Positions 8,428 through 16,928 of a stretch of DNA of 64,000 nt are shown in pieces. Origin of the DNA: CBFDBF01 sp050293315 (lineage in GTDB: Bacteria > Pseudomonadota > Gammaproteobacteria > Chromatiales > Chromatiaceae); NCBI GenBank assembly GCA_050293315.1, contig JBNKMS010000012.1, positions 124,001 to 188,000 on the forward strand, in the 5' to 3' direction. Below the pieces are notes generated by a model. It was not told the DNA's origin, ran no database searches, and was given only the letters and a program-made list of their open reading frames with translations. The translations under genes and the position numbers were made by a program. How positions within the stretch are numbered: the first letter of the stretch is position 1; each line of letters opens with the position of its first letter.

Positions 8428-9471
8428 ATGGTACAACAGCGCAAAGCGATAGCCCTCATATCCGGTGGGCTGGATTCACTCCTGGCTGCCAGGGTGATCC
8501 AGGACCAGGGGATTCATGTTGAGGGGATCAACTTCTTCACCGGTTTCTGTGTGGAGGGGCACACCCACGCCATCCGTAAAAAAGATCGCGCCAGGCCCAA
8601 ACGTAACAACGCCCTATGGGTGGCGGAGCAGTTGGGGATGAAGCTACATATCGTCGATATCGTCGATGAGTACAAGGAGGTCTTACTGCATCCTAAATAT
8701 GGCTATGGGGCCAACATGAACCCCTGCCTCGACTGTAAGATCTTTATGGTGGGGAAGGCGCTTGCATGGATTGAACAGCACGGATTCGATTTTATTATTA
8801 CCGGCGAGGTGGTGGGGCAGCGCCCTATGTCTCAGCGGCGTGACACCATGCCGGTGGTGGCGCACCACTCGGGCGCGGAGGATCTGCTGTTGCGTCCGCT
8901 GTCGGCAAAGAACCTGGCGGAGACCAAGCCGGAGCGCGAGGGTTGGGTCGAGCGCTCCAAGCTATTCGATTTTAGCGGACGCACCCGTAAGCCACAGATG
9001 GCCCTGGCCGCCAAGCTGGGGCTGGAGGATTATGCCCAGCCGTCTGGCGGCTGCTGTTTTCTCACCGATGAGGCCTATTCGCGGAAACTGGTCGATCTAT
9101 GGCGGGGGCGCGGTAGCCGGGAGTATGATATGGATGACATCATGCTGCTCAAGGTGGGGCGGCACCTGCGGCCTCGGCCGCACTTCAAGCTGATCATCTC
9201 CCGCGAGGAGGGAGAGGGGAATTTTCTCCAGGGCTATCGCAAAAAGTTTCTTAGCCTGAGCACTACCAGTCATGCCGGACCGCTGGCCCTGATTGATGGC
9301 GAGGTCTCTACGGAGGAGATTGAGCTGGCGGCCCGCATCGTAGCGCGCTACAGTCAGGGTCGCGGCAGTGAACAGGTTGAGTTGGAGTTGACCGACCGAG
9401 AGGGAACGACTAGCAGCCTGGCGGTTGCCCCGATGTCCCCCCACGAGATTCCGGCGGAGTGGGTGGTGTGA
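8428..9471 (+). CDS. PP-loop ATPase, tRNA-thiolation-type (MnmA/ThiI-like superfamily)
   Basis: The N-terminal PP-loop motif SGGLDS (about residues 12-17 from this start) is the ATP-pyrophosphatase signature of enzymes that adenylate tRNA bases before sulfur transfer. A CxxC (NPCLDC), the GEVVGQRPMSQRR block and a Cys pair (SGGCCF) follow, consistent with persulfide or cluster chemistry. The last 100 or so residues (LKVGRHLRPRPHF onward) look like an RNA-binding NFACT-R-type tail. The family is often labelled tRNA (5-methylaminomethyl-2-thiouridylate)-methyltransferase, but I see no methyltransferase motif and do not claim the modified base. Its stop overlaps the tusA GTG, linking it to a sulfur relay. 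The start is taken as ATG 8428 (347 residues) rather than TTG 8368. Confidence 0.75.
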   Translation: MVQQRKAIALISGGLDSLLAARVIQDQGIHVEGINFFTGFCVEGHTHAIRKKDRARPKRNNALWVAEQLGMKLHIVDIVDEYKEVLLHPKYGYGANMNPCLDCKIFMVGKALAWIEQHGFDFIITGEVVGQRPMSQRRDTMPVVAHHSGAEDLLLRPLSAKNLAETKPEREGWVERSKLFDFSGRTRKPQMALAAKLGLEDYAQPSGGCCFLTDEAYSRKLVDLWRGRGSREYDMDDIMLLKVGRHLRPRPHFKLIISREEGEGNFLQGYRKKFLSLSTTSHAGPLALIDGEVSTEEIELAARIVARYSQGRGSEQVELELTDREGTTSSLAVAPMSPHEIPAEWVV

Positions 9472-9695
9472 ACCGGGCGAGCATTGATTGTCGTAAGCTG
9501 CTCTGCCCCATGCCGGTTATCCGGGTGCAGCAGCGTGTGCAGGAGCTGGCCCCGGGAGATGAGCTGGAGGCGATCTGCAGTGACCCCGGCGTGCTACAAG
9601 ATATCCCCGCCTGGTGTCGCGTCAACGGCCACGAGGTGTTGGCCACGCAATCAGAGGGGGCAGAGTACAGGGTACTACTGCGGGTGGGTGAGTAA
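9468..9695 (+). CDS. tusA: TusA-family sulfurtransferase
   Basis: This is a small persulfide carrier (75 residues) that accepts sulfur from a cysteine desulfurase or rhodanese and passes it on to tRNA thiolation or, in sulfur oxidisers, to the cytoplasmic sulfur-oxidation machinery. The diagnostic CPMP motif has the active Cys13; the DP and W residues of the core (SDPGVLQDIPAWC) are also present. The GTG start at 9468 overlaps the preceding TGA (GTGA), and its stop overlaps the next ATG (TAATG), so the three genes are translationally coupled. It may be a dedicated donor for the PP-loop enzyme (inference). Confidence 0.9.
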   Translation: MNRASIDCRKLLCPMPVIRVQQRVQELAPGDELEAICSDPGVLQDIPAWCRVNGHEVLATQSEGAEYRVLLRVGE

Positions 9696-10840
9696 TGGAC
9701 GCACAACAACACAGCCATAGTCAATTGCGGGGGCGTGAGACCAAACGGGTGACCCTTATCGGGGCCGCGGTCAATATCGTCCTGGCTGCGGGGAAGATTG
9801 TTGGCGGGCTGTGGGCCCAGTCGGTCTCGCTGGTGGCGGACGGCATCCATTCGCTGTCAGATCTGTTCTCTGATGCATTGATCTACTGGGGGGCCCATCA
9901 CGCCGGCCATGGTCCGGACGCGAAACACCCCTATGGTCACGGGCGATTTGAGACCGCCGCAACCCTCGGCCTTGGCGGTTTGCTGATTCTGGTCGCGTTA
10001 GGTATAGGCTGGGATGCTATAGATCGACTGTTCAGTCCGGAGCGTCTGGCTCGGCCGGAGGCGCTGGCGTTATGGTTGGCGCTGGGCTCAATTATTATCA
10101 AGGAGTGGCTATACCGATACACCATGGATACGGCCAGGCGGCTAAGATCCGAGATGCTCAAGGCCAACGCCTGGCACCACCGCTCTGATGCCCTCTCCTC
10201 TATCCTGGTGCTGGTGGGCGTCGGTGGCACTATGGTGGGATTGCCATACCTGGATGCCATCGCTGCCATAGGGGTGGCCCTGATGGTGGCGAAGATCGGC
10301 TGGGACCTTGGACTGGCCGCCCTCCACGAATTGGTGGACGCCGGGCTGGAGGGCGAGCGTCTGGAGAAGATTCGCAGCACCATCCTCGCTATTGGCGGGG
10401 TGGGGGATATCCACATGTTGCGTACCAGACAGATGGGCAGCCAGGTCAGTGTGGATGTGCATGTGCTGGTAGAGCCGTGGATCAGTGTCTCTGAGGGGCA
10501 CCAGATCAGTCAGACAGTGATCGACACCCTGCAGAGGGAGTGTAGTGAGGTGGCCGATGTGACGGTGCACATAGATCCTGAGGATGATGCCGTAGCCCCC
10601 CCCTGCAGGGGGCTGCCCCTGCGTGGTGAGGCCATATCCATGCTGGAGGAGCTGTGGCAGGGGGTGCCCGGTGTGGCTGAGTGGGAGCGGGTTCTGCTGC
10701 ACTACCTTGATGGCCAGATAGATGTCGAGCTCTATTATCCTGCCGGGGTGGCGCCAGGGCGGGCGGAGCTGCAGCAGGCCCTGCAACAACGGTTGCAAGG
10801 GAGCAATATATTCCGTAGAGTCCGTCTGTTCTATGGTTAA
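9695..10840 (+). CDS. cation diffusion facilitator family metal exporter
   Basis: This is an inner-membrane antiporter of the CDF family exporting divalent metals such as Zn, Fe, Mn or Cd in exchange for protons. The 381-residue protein has about six hydrophobic segments. The first metal-site motif is within LVADGIHSLSDLFSD and the second within NAWHHRSDALSS (HxxxD pairs in TM2 and TM5). A His-containing loop (HAGHGPDAKHPYGHGR) lies between them, and a cytoplasmic ferredoxin-like C-terminal domain follows. It is longer than minimal CDF proteins by an extra C-terminal stretch of about 80 residues. It is coupled to tusA by a 1-bp overlap. Metal specificity cannot be read from sequence. Confidence 0.9.
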   Translation: MDAQQHSHSQLRGRETKRVTLIGAAVNIVLAAGKIVGGLWAQSVSLVADGIHSLSDLFSDALIYWGAHHAGHGPDAKHPYGHGRFETAATLGLGGLLILVALGIGWDAIDRLFSPERLARPEALALWLALGSIIIKEWLYRYTMDTARRLRSEMLKANAWHHRSDALSSILVLVGVGGTMVGLPYLDAIAAIGVALMVAKIGWDLGLAALHELVDAGLEGERLEKIRSTILAIGGVGDIHMLRTRQMGSQVSVDVHVLVEPWISVSEGHQISQTVIDTLQRECSEVADVTVHIDPEDDAVAPPCRGLPLRGEAISMLEELWQGVPGVAEWERVLLHYLDGQIDVELYYPAGVAPGRAELQQALQQRLQGSNIFRRVRLFYG

Positions 10841-11001
10841 ACCTTCGGGCTTGGCAGTTGTGGTACAATGCCCGAATTGTGGCTGAGATTCGCAACGAAG
10901 CAGCGACGCCACCCGCAAAGACGCGAACCGCAACGACGCAACTGAATTATTATTTAGCAGCTGTATAGCTCAACTATAACTTAACGATTTTGGAGAAGAA
11001 G

Positions 11002-12408
11002 ATGGCGTCAAAAGTGTTGAAGATGATGAAAGATAATGAGGTGAAGTTCGTAGATCTGCGCTTCACTGATACCCGTGGTAAGGAACAGCATGTCTCTATC
11101 CCGGCCCATGTGGTTGATGAGGAGATGTTTACTGACGGCAAGATGTTTGATGGCTCCTCCATCGCCGGCTGGAAGGGCATTAATGAGTCCGACATGGTGC
11201 TGATGCCGGAGCCTGATACTGCCGTTATCGACCCATTTACCGATGAGGTGACCCTGAATATTCGTTGCGATATCCTCGAGCCTTCCACTATGGAAGGGTA
11301 TGAGCGCGATCCTCGTTCCGTGGCCAAGCGTGCCGAGGCCTATCTGCAGTCTACCGGTATTGGTGATACCGCCTACTTTGGCCCAGAACCGGAATTCTTC
11401 GTGCTGGATGATGTCCGTTGGGGCGCCGATATGGGTGGTGCCTTCTATAAGGTGGACTCTAGCGAGGCCGAGTGGAACTCCGAGCGGGTCTATGAAGATG
11501 GTAACATCGGTCACCGCCCAGGCCTGAAGGGTGGTTATTTCCCGGTCCCACCTGTTGACTCCCTCAACGATCTGCGTGCCGCCATGTGTCTGGCCATGGA
11601 GGAGATGGGCGTAAAGACCGAGGTGCACCACCATGAGGTGGCTACTGCCGGACAGTGCGAGATCGGTACCGTGTTTGATACCTTGGTGCGGCGTGCCGAC
11701 ATGAACCAGATCCTTAAGTATTGCGTGCTCAATGTAGCCCACGCTTACGGCAAGACCGCCACCTTCATGCCCAAGCCGCTGGTTGGAGATAACGGCTCAG
11801 GTATGCATGTGCACCAGTCTATCGCCAAGGGCGGTGAAAACATCTTTGCTGGCAATCAGTATGGTGGTCTGTCAGAGACTGCTCTCTACTATATCGGCGG
11901 TATCTTCAAACATGCGCGTGCATTGAATGCCCTGACCAACGCCAGCACCAACAGCTACAAGCGTCTGGTTCCAGGCTTTGAGGCCCCGGTACTGCTGGCA
12001 TACTCTGCACGTAACCGTTCCGCCTCTGTGCGTATCCCATGGGTCTCCAGCCCGAAGGCGCGTCGCATCGAGGTGCGTTTCCCAGACTCCTGCGGCAACC
12101 CATACCTGACCTTCGCCGCCATGTTGATGGCTGGCCTTGACGGCATCCAGAACAAGATCCACCCGGGCGATCCAATGGATAAGGACCTATACGATCTGCC
12201 GGCTGAAGAGCTGAAAGATATCCCAACGGTCTGCCACTCTCTGGACCAGGCCCTGGAGGCCCTGGATGCGGATCGTGGCTTCCTCACCGCTGGCGGTGTG
12301 TTCACCGACGACATGATTGATGGTTACATCGATCTGAAGATGGATGAGGTGACCCGCATGCGGATGACCACCCACCCGGTGGAGTTCGATATGTACTACA
12401 GCCTGTAA
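11002..12408 (+). CDS. glnA: glutamine synthetase type I
   Basis: Condenses ammonium and glutamate to glutamine; a dodecameric cytosolic enzyme. The ATG at 11002, preceded by GGAG, is preferred to the TTG at 10990 and gives 468 residues, the normal GSI-beta length. Motifs include DGSSIAGW near the N-terminus, the metal-ligand block PEPEFF, the GSGMHVHQS ATP loop and NRSASVRIP. The tyrosine in DLYDLP corresponds to the adenylylation site, so control by GlnE is expected. It is followed by a strong intrinsic terminator. Neither glnK nor ntrBC is in this window. Confidence 0.98.
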   Translation: MASKVLKMMKDNEVKFVDLRFTDTRGKEQHVSIPAHVVDEEMFTDGKMFDGSSIAGWKGINESDMVLMPEPDTAVIDPFTDEVTLNIRCDILEPSTMEGYERDPRSVAKRAEAYLQSTGIGDTAYFGPEPEFFVLDDVRWGADMGGAFYKVDSSEAEWNSERVYEDGNIGHRPGLKGGYFPVPPVDSLNDLRAAMCLAMEEMGVKTEVHHHEVATAGQCEIGTVFDTLVRRADMNQILKYCVLNVAHAYGKTATFMPKPLVGDNGSGMHVHQSIAKGGENIFAGNQYGGLSETALYYIGGIFKHARALNALTNASTNSYKRLVPGFEAPVLLAYSARNRSASVRIPWVSSPKARRIEVRFPDSCGNPYLTFAAMLMAGLDGIQNKIHPGDPMDKDLYDLPAEELKDIPTVCHSLDQALEALDADRGFLTAGGVFTDDMIDGYIDLKMDEVTRMRMTTHPVEFDMYYSL

Positions 12409-12430
12409 GCGGCTAACGTAGTTAAAACAG

Positions 12431-12454
12431 ACGCCTCCGCAAGGAGGCGTTTTT
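12431..12454 (+). terminator. intrinsic terminator after glnA
   Basis: A perfect 8-bp stem (ACGCCTCC / GGAGGCGT) with a GCAA tetraloop is followed directly by a T tract. It ends 46 bp after the glnA stop. Confidence 0.92.
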
Positions 12455-12530
12455 CGTTGCACTGGTCGGCAAAACGCTACAGTCGGTCTTGAATGGGGAT
12501 TGTTTAACCCGGCTTAGTGGTCTAACCTTC

Positions 12531-13379
12531 ATGATCATGGATAAGCGGCTACCCATCCTGCTCTGCCTCTGCCTACCCGCTGTCGTAGTGGCCGGTATGT
12601 ATAAGTGGGAGGATGAGAATGGCAAGGTCCACTATACGGACCAACCCCCCACAGAGGATGCGGAAGAGCTGTCACTGCCGCCAATAAACAGTTATACACC
12701 ACCCGAGTCACCTGAGATACGGCCGGAGGATCAAGAGGCGGTGGCAGAACCGGGAGTCGATCCGGAGCCGACAGATCCGGCGAACATCACCTACGACAAA
12801 CTCACCATTACCAGCCCCAAGATGAACGAGACCATCCGTAACAACGACGGGGACGTACCGGTTGCCTATACCCTGGAGCCTGGTGGGCTGAAGCCGGACC
12901 ATAAGATTCGCCTGGTACTGGACGGACGGGCGCAGGAGGGCACCTCATCTTTGACGAACGTAGCCCGTGGTTCCCATACGGTCAAGGTGCAGATAGTAGA
13001 TGCCAAAGGCATACCTCAAAAGATCTCCCCGGGAGTGATCTTTCATCTGCATCGAGAGGCGGATGGCAAAAAGACCACGGATAGCACCAAACCTGACGAT
13101 AACTCAGAGGCCTATACCCCATCCTCAGGAGATGCCGACCACTCGGCAGAGGAGAACGACGGCATTGTCCAGGACAGTGACGGATCATCCTATGATCCTA
13201 CCAACATCACCGACCCGGACGACGATCGCGATTCGGTCTATGACCCAACGACCTCTGGTCATGGGGCCGGCACCTCGTATGATCCGTCATCCAGCGGCTA
13301 CGGTTCTACCACCTCTCCATCGTCCGGGACCTATAACGCGCCGTCTGGCACCTATACCCCCAACTACAACCAGAAATAG
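12531..13379 (+). CDS. secreted DUF4124-domain protein with acidic low-complexity tail
   Basis: The start at ATG 12531 gives a short signal peptide (MIMDKRLPILLCLCLPAVVVAG) directly followed by a DUF4124 module with its hallmark MYKWEDENGKVHYTDQPP. A middle domain (about residues 85-170) resembles an Ig-like or beta-sandwich repeat (ITSPKMNETIRNNDG to VIFHLHRE). The last 100 residues are rich in Ser, Asp, Tyr and Gly, with recurrent YDPT/YDPS units. DUF4124 proteins of unknown function often lie beside glnA in gammaproteobacteria, which is seen here. Exported location is likely; no biochemical function is known. The start could also be 12537. Confidence 0.8.
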   Translation: MIMDKRLPILLCLCLPAVVVAGMYKWEDENGKVHYTDQPPTEDAEELSLPPINSYTPPESPEIRPEDQEAVAEPGVDPEPTDPANITYDKLTITSPKMNETIRNNDGDVPVAYTLEPGGLKPDHKIRLVLDGRAQEGTSSLTNVARGSHTVKVQIVDAKGIPQKISPGVIFHLHREADGKKTTDSTKPDDNSEAYTPSSGDADHSAEENDGIVQDSDGSSYDPTNITDPDDDRDSVYDPTTSGHGAGTSYDPSSSGYGSTTSPSSGTYNAPSGTYTPNYNQK

Positions 13380-13490
13380 CAGCCCCGCGCGCACTCAAGA
13401 ACCCCTTGCCCTGGGTTTCTGGAGCCCATACAATCAACCACAGTTTGAGCGGTTTTTTTGAATGGACTTAACCTAGGAGCTTGATTGGCC

Positions 13491-14180
13491 ATGAGAGGCA
13501 CAATAATTAAGGGGATCTTCTCACTTCTTCTTCTATTGGTAACCACCACTGCGATGGCGGAGACGGTGGTCATCGACTTTACTGGTACGGTGGATGACGT
13601 GGAAGGGGCCTCGCCGCTCCTTCTCGGGGATGTGATGAGCGGCCATATAGAGTTCAATACGGGCGATTTAGTGCCAGCAGAGAGCAGTGATGTATATGGG
13701 AGTTCGCTGCGTGTGTATAGGGGAGCGAACAGCTTTGGTAGCGCCAGCGCAACGCCATCAGGATGGACATTCCCTGCCGTGCCGGGAGTACATTCAATAG
13801 ATGTTTTGGTTTTTGACAACTATTTTAGTAGTACAGACTCCGTGTATCTGGACACGCTGGATATTGAGGTGCGATATGATACGGGGGAGCATTTCGGGTT
13901 TTTTATCATGTGTGATGCGAATGAGGGGCTGGTCGATCTGAATGCAGCGGAGATTATTGATTTCGAAAAACTCTCCGCACTTACAACCACACCCTATGAG
14001 CTAGAGTTTTGGGCGCATGGTGAGTTGTTGCCTTCAGGTTATGGTGTTAGCTGGAAGGCCACTGGCCCGGTCACCACCATATCAACCCCGGCTGTCCCTG
14101 TCCCGGCAGCGGCCTGGCTGTTCGGTAGCGGCCTGTTGGGCTTAGTCGGTGTGGTACGACGCAAGAGAGTTGCGGCCTAG
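13491..14180 (+). CDS. VPLPA-CTERM (PEP-CTERM-like) exported protein
   Basis: A signal peptide (to TTAMA, residue 19) precedes a beta-rich extracellular domain. The C-terminus shows the tripartite sorting signal of PEP-CTERM-type proteins: the VPVPAAAW motif, a hydrophobic helix (LFGSGLLGLVGVV) and a basic tail RRKRVAA. It is the VPLPA variant, which is processed by exosortase D-type enzymes. ATG 13491 has a TAGGAGC ribosome site, so it is preferred to TTG 13485. The function of the mature domain is unknown. No exosortase gene lies nearby. A second protein of this class is at 26652-27326. Confidence 0.85.
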   Translation: MRGTIIKGIFSLLLLLVTTTAMAETVVIDFTGTVDDVEGASPLLLGDVMSGHIEFNTGDLVPAESSDVYGSSLRVYRGANSFGSASATPSGWTFPAVPGVHSIDVLVFDNYFSSTDSVYLDTLDIEVRYDTGEHFGFFIMCDANEGLVDLNAAEIIDFEKLSALTTTPYELEFWAHGELLPSGYGVSWKATGPVTTISTPAVPVPAAAWLFGSGLLGLVGVVRRKRVAA

Positions 14181-14204
14181 ATCATATCTACAAAGATGTT
14201 TTAG

Positions 14205-14229
14205 TAAGCCCCGCCAAGAGCGGGGCTTA
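14205..14229. terminator. hairpin after the VPLPA-CTERM gene, likely terminator
   Basis: A perfect 10-bp stem (TAAGCCCCGC / GCGGGGCTTA) with a CAAGA loop begins 24 bp after the stop codon. The T tract is weak, so termination efficiency is uncertain. Confidence 0.6.
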
Positions 14230-14336
14230 TACGTTCAGGATACTAACGCCTACCTACTGGTGGGGAGAGATACGCAGGGGGCCAGGGCGCGGCTTTGTGT
14301 TATCATCCTCGGCTGATTTTTTAACAGGGTATTTAA

Positions 14337-14729
14337 ATGGACAGTAGTAGTATTGATCTCCCCGGGAGTGAGGTAGAGAGCATCCGGCTGGATGGGGATA
14401 GACTGGTGCTGCGCTTCTCCCGGGCCTATATCATTCAGACCATGACCGGTGCGAAGCAGCGTACCCGCTGGTATCAGGCCGGGGAGTTGATATTCAGCGG
14501 TGCGGTGGTGGAGGGAGAGCTACCGCAGTGCCCCTGTGTCTGTGCCGGCGGTGATGTGGGGGAGAACATCTACACCTATCGGGATATGCTGCCGCTGCCG
14601 TTGAAGAGTAGAGGTCGCGCCCACTGCAAGCTGCGTTTTGAAGGCCGTGAACAGATGCTACTGCTGGAGGCCGACGGGGTAGAGCTGGTGATGGAGGATC
14701 GGCCGCATTACATCGAACATATTTCTTAG
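14337..14729 (+). CDS. conserved-looking hypothetical protein
   Basis: A 130-residue soluble protein without a signal peptide or membrane segment, and not recognised. It has alternating hydrophobic and charged beta-strand patterns (VESIRLDGDRLVLRFSRAYII) and a Cys-rich centre (QCPCVC). An ACAGGG site lies near the ATG. It ends 20 bp before the convergent deacetylase gene. Codon use looks like that of its neighbours, and it is large enough to be real, but no function can be offered. Confidence 0.6.
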   Translation: MDSSSIDLPGSEVESIRLDGDRLVLRFSRAYIIQTMTGAKQRTRWYQAGELIFSGAVVEGELPQCPCVCAGGDVGENIYTYRDMLPLPLKSRGRAHCKLRFEGREQMLLLEADGVELVMEDRPHYIEHIS

Positions 14730-14749
14730 TTGGTTAGAGCTTCAGTATC

Positions 14750-15604
14750 CTACCGTGGCGCATGCCACAATTCGGGCAGCTGCCTAATTACGGGTTCCTG
14801 GTCGGTGTGGGCGGCAGTCTTTGGTCCGCCACTGCCACTCTCCTGCTGCGCGATGATCTGGGAGACGGGGACCAGCTGCACATCTGTTGCATCCAGCTTT
14901 GCCAATTCGTCCGCCAACACCTGCATGGTCTCCTTGCGGGGGTGGCCGATGCCGATAGCGGTCCCACGCCGGCGCGCCAGTCGTAGCAGTTGTCTAAACT
15001 GTCTGCGGATTGCATCGGGATCGGGCTCATTATCCAGAAATACACTACGCCGTGCCGAGGGGACAGCATACTCACGCGCTGTACGCTCGGCCACGGTTCG
15101 ACCGGTGGTACGGCTATCGACAAAGAAGAGCTCGCCATGTTCCCGCATCCCCTGCATCAGCCAACCCATGGCTCCAGGATGGCGGGTCAACAGGCTACCC
15201 ATGTGGTTGTTTATCCCGACCACATGAGGGACGGTTGCGAGATCATCTTTGAGAGTGGAACCAAAACCCTGCTCAGTCATGTGTAGGCTGAGCCCCCCTG
15301 GACCCAGTGGTTCGCCGTTATGTGACTCCATCGGCAGGTGTAGCATGATCTCTTTGCCTTGGGCGTAGGCGCGCTCTGCCTGGTCATGGGTGTGGGCGGT
15401 GTGAGGGAGAAATGCCAGGGTAACCGGGCCGGGTAGATTGACGGCGGCCTCACCCAGCCGCCAGTCGTTACCCAAGTCATCGATAATTATAGCGATTGCG
15501 GGCGGTTGCTCGGAGCCATCGGCCAATAGATCTATAGGGTATGGGCAGAGCACTACCGTTATGACCCATAACCAGGTAAAGGCTTGGCTGTAGCTTGCTC
15601 GCAT
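14750..15604 (-). CDS. divergent polysaccharide deacetylase (YibQ/DUF610 family)
   Basis: A periplasmic protein of the NodB-like deacetylase fold. The chosen ATG at 15604 gives a credible signal peptide (MRASYSQAFTWLWVITVVL); a GTG at 15643 overlapping the protease gene is an alternative. Motifs are IIIDDLGND near the mature N-terminus, a hydrophobic LAFLPH strand, the LHLPMES block and NNHMGS, which carry the metal-type Asp and His residues of the family. It is last in the gpmI-envC-ctp-yibQ operon, the same order as in E. coli, pointing to a cell-envelope role; the substrate is unknown. Confidence 0.85.
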   Translation of the reverse strand: MRASYSQAFTWLWVITVVLCPYPIDLLADGSEQPPAIAIIIDDLGNDWRLGEAAVNLPGPVTLAFLPHTAHTHDQAERAYAQGKEIMLHLPMESHNGEPLGPGGLSLHMTEQGFGSTLKDDLATVPHVVGINNHMGSLLTRHPGAMGWLMQGMREHGELFFVDSRTTGRTVAERTAREYAVPSARRSVFLDNEPDPDAIRRQFRQLLRLARRRGTAIGIGHPRKETMQVLADELAKLDATDVQLVPVSQIIAQQESGSGGPKTAAHTDQEPVIRQLPELWHAPR

Positions 15605-15629
15605 ATTGCGCCAGCATCCAGAATATGGA

Positions 15630-16928
15630 TTAGCCACGACCACCCAGCAGGTTCAACCCCTTGAGCAGATTAAGGGCCTCATAGAGTTGGTAGTCCTCCT
15701 CTGCCAATGGTGAATCACCATCCGCCATAGAGTCCTCAGCCGAGTTATCTTTGTGGTCACGGTTCTCCAGGTGGTGCGCTAGGTCAGATTCTTTAATCAT
15801 CGCCATTGGCGCCTCCTCAGTCACCGCAACCGATAGCTGTTCCAGTTCTATGTCAGGACGGATGCCCTCTGCCTGAATAGAACGACCGGAGGGGGTATAG
15901 TAGAGCGCGGTGGTCAATTTTACTGCGGCTCCTCGAGTCACCGGCAGCACCGACTGTACTGAGCCCTTGCCGAAGGTACGGGTCCCCATGATAAGTGCAC
16001 GCTGATGATCCTGCAGTGCGCCGGCGACAATCTCTGCGGCAGAGGCGGAGCCGCCATTCACCAAAACCACCATAGGGATACCATCCAGTAGATCATCTGG
16101 TTGAGCGCTGTATGTCAGTTGTGTATTACTCTGTCGTCCTTTGGTATATACAATTTTGCCACTCGGGAGGAAGGCGTCGCTGACAGCTACCGCGCTGTTG
16201 AGGATCCCGCCCGGGTTATTGCGCAGATCCAGCACCAACCCCTTGAGAGGTTTTGTCTTCGAGTGCAGTTTCGTTAGTTGGTTGCGCATGTCAGCAATAG
16301 TGCGTGACTGGAAGTGGGAGATCCGCAGATAGCCAAAGCCGGGCTCCAGCAGACGGCTCTTGACGCTGGCCACCTTGATTATGGCGCGGGTAATGGTGAT
16401 CTCCAGCGGCCGTTTTACTCCGCTGCGTATGATGGTCAAGGTGATCTTGCTGCCAGGCTCGCCGCGCATGATGTCTACCGAATCAGCCAGACTCATCCCC
16501 TTGATGGGTTGTCCATTAAGGTGGGTAATAAGATCGCCCGTCTTGATTCCAGCGCGTTTAGCCGGCGTATCATCAATCGGCGTGACCACCTTGACGAAGC
16601 CGTCTTCCATTTCTACCTCGATACCGAGGCCGCCGAACTTACCGCTGGTGCCTACCTGCAGGTCGCGATACTCCTCCGCATCAAGATAGGCGGAGTGGGG
16701 GTCGAGTCCGGATAGCATCCCGCGGATGGCATGTTCCAGCAGGACGGTGTCATCTACCGGGTCTACATAGTCCTGCTTTATGCGCCCAAAGATCTCGGCA
16801 AAGGCTCGCAGTTCATCCAGAGGCACGCTCTCCTGCTGCTGGGTTGTTGTCGCTGTACCAGCAGATAGTGGCCCCCATATGGCTAGACCTGCCAGTAGAG
16901 GTAAAATTAGATATAGCCGTTGATTCAT
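15630..16928 (-). CDS. S41-family C-terminal processing protease
   Basis: A secreted periplasmic serine protease of the CtpA type, which trims proteins from the C-terminus and in several bacteria degrades peptidoglycan hydrolases. The N-terminal signal segment covers residues 1-24, a PDZ domain about 92-175, and the catalytic Ser-Lys dyad is Ser296 (in GGSASAAE) and Lys321 (FGKGSVQ). At 432 residues it is typical. Its ATG overlaps the envC stop (ATGA), so it is coupled to the murein hydrolase activator, suggesting a shared role in cell separation. Confidence 0.93.
   Translation of the reverse strand: MNQRLYLILPLLAGLAIWGPLSAGTATTTQQQESVPLDELRAFAEIFGRIKQDYVDPVDDTVLLEHAIRGMLSGLDPHSAYLDAEEYRDLQVGTSGKFGGLGIEVEMEDGFVKVVTPIDDTPAKRAGIKTGDLITHLNGQPIKGMSLADSVDIMRGEPGSKITLTIIRSGVKRPLEITITRAIIKVASVKSRLLEPGFGYLRISHFQSRTIADMRNQLTKLHSKTKPLKGLVLDLRNNPGGILNSAVAVSDAFLPSGKIVYTKGRQSNTQLTYSAQPDDLLDGIPMVVLVNGGSASAAEIVAGALQDHQRALIMGTRTFGKGSVQSVLPVTRGAAVKLTTALYYTPSGRSIQAEGIRPDIELEQLSVAVTEEAPMAMIKESDLAHHLENRDHKDNSAEDSMADGDSPLAEEDYQLYEALNLLKGLNLLGGRG

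Noticed and set aside
10851..10870. Possible sigma-54 promoter before glnA
   Set aside because: TTGGCAG...GTACAAT has a -24-like GG but no proper TTGC at -12, and no NtrC sites were seen.
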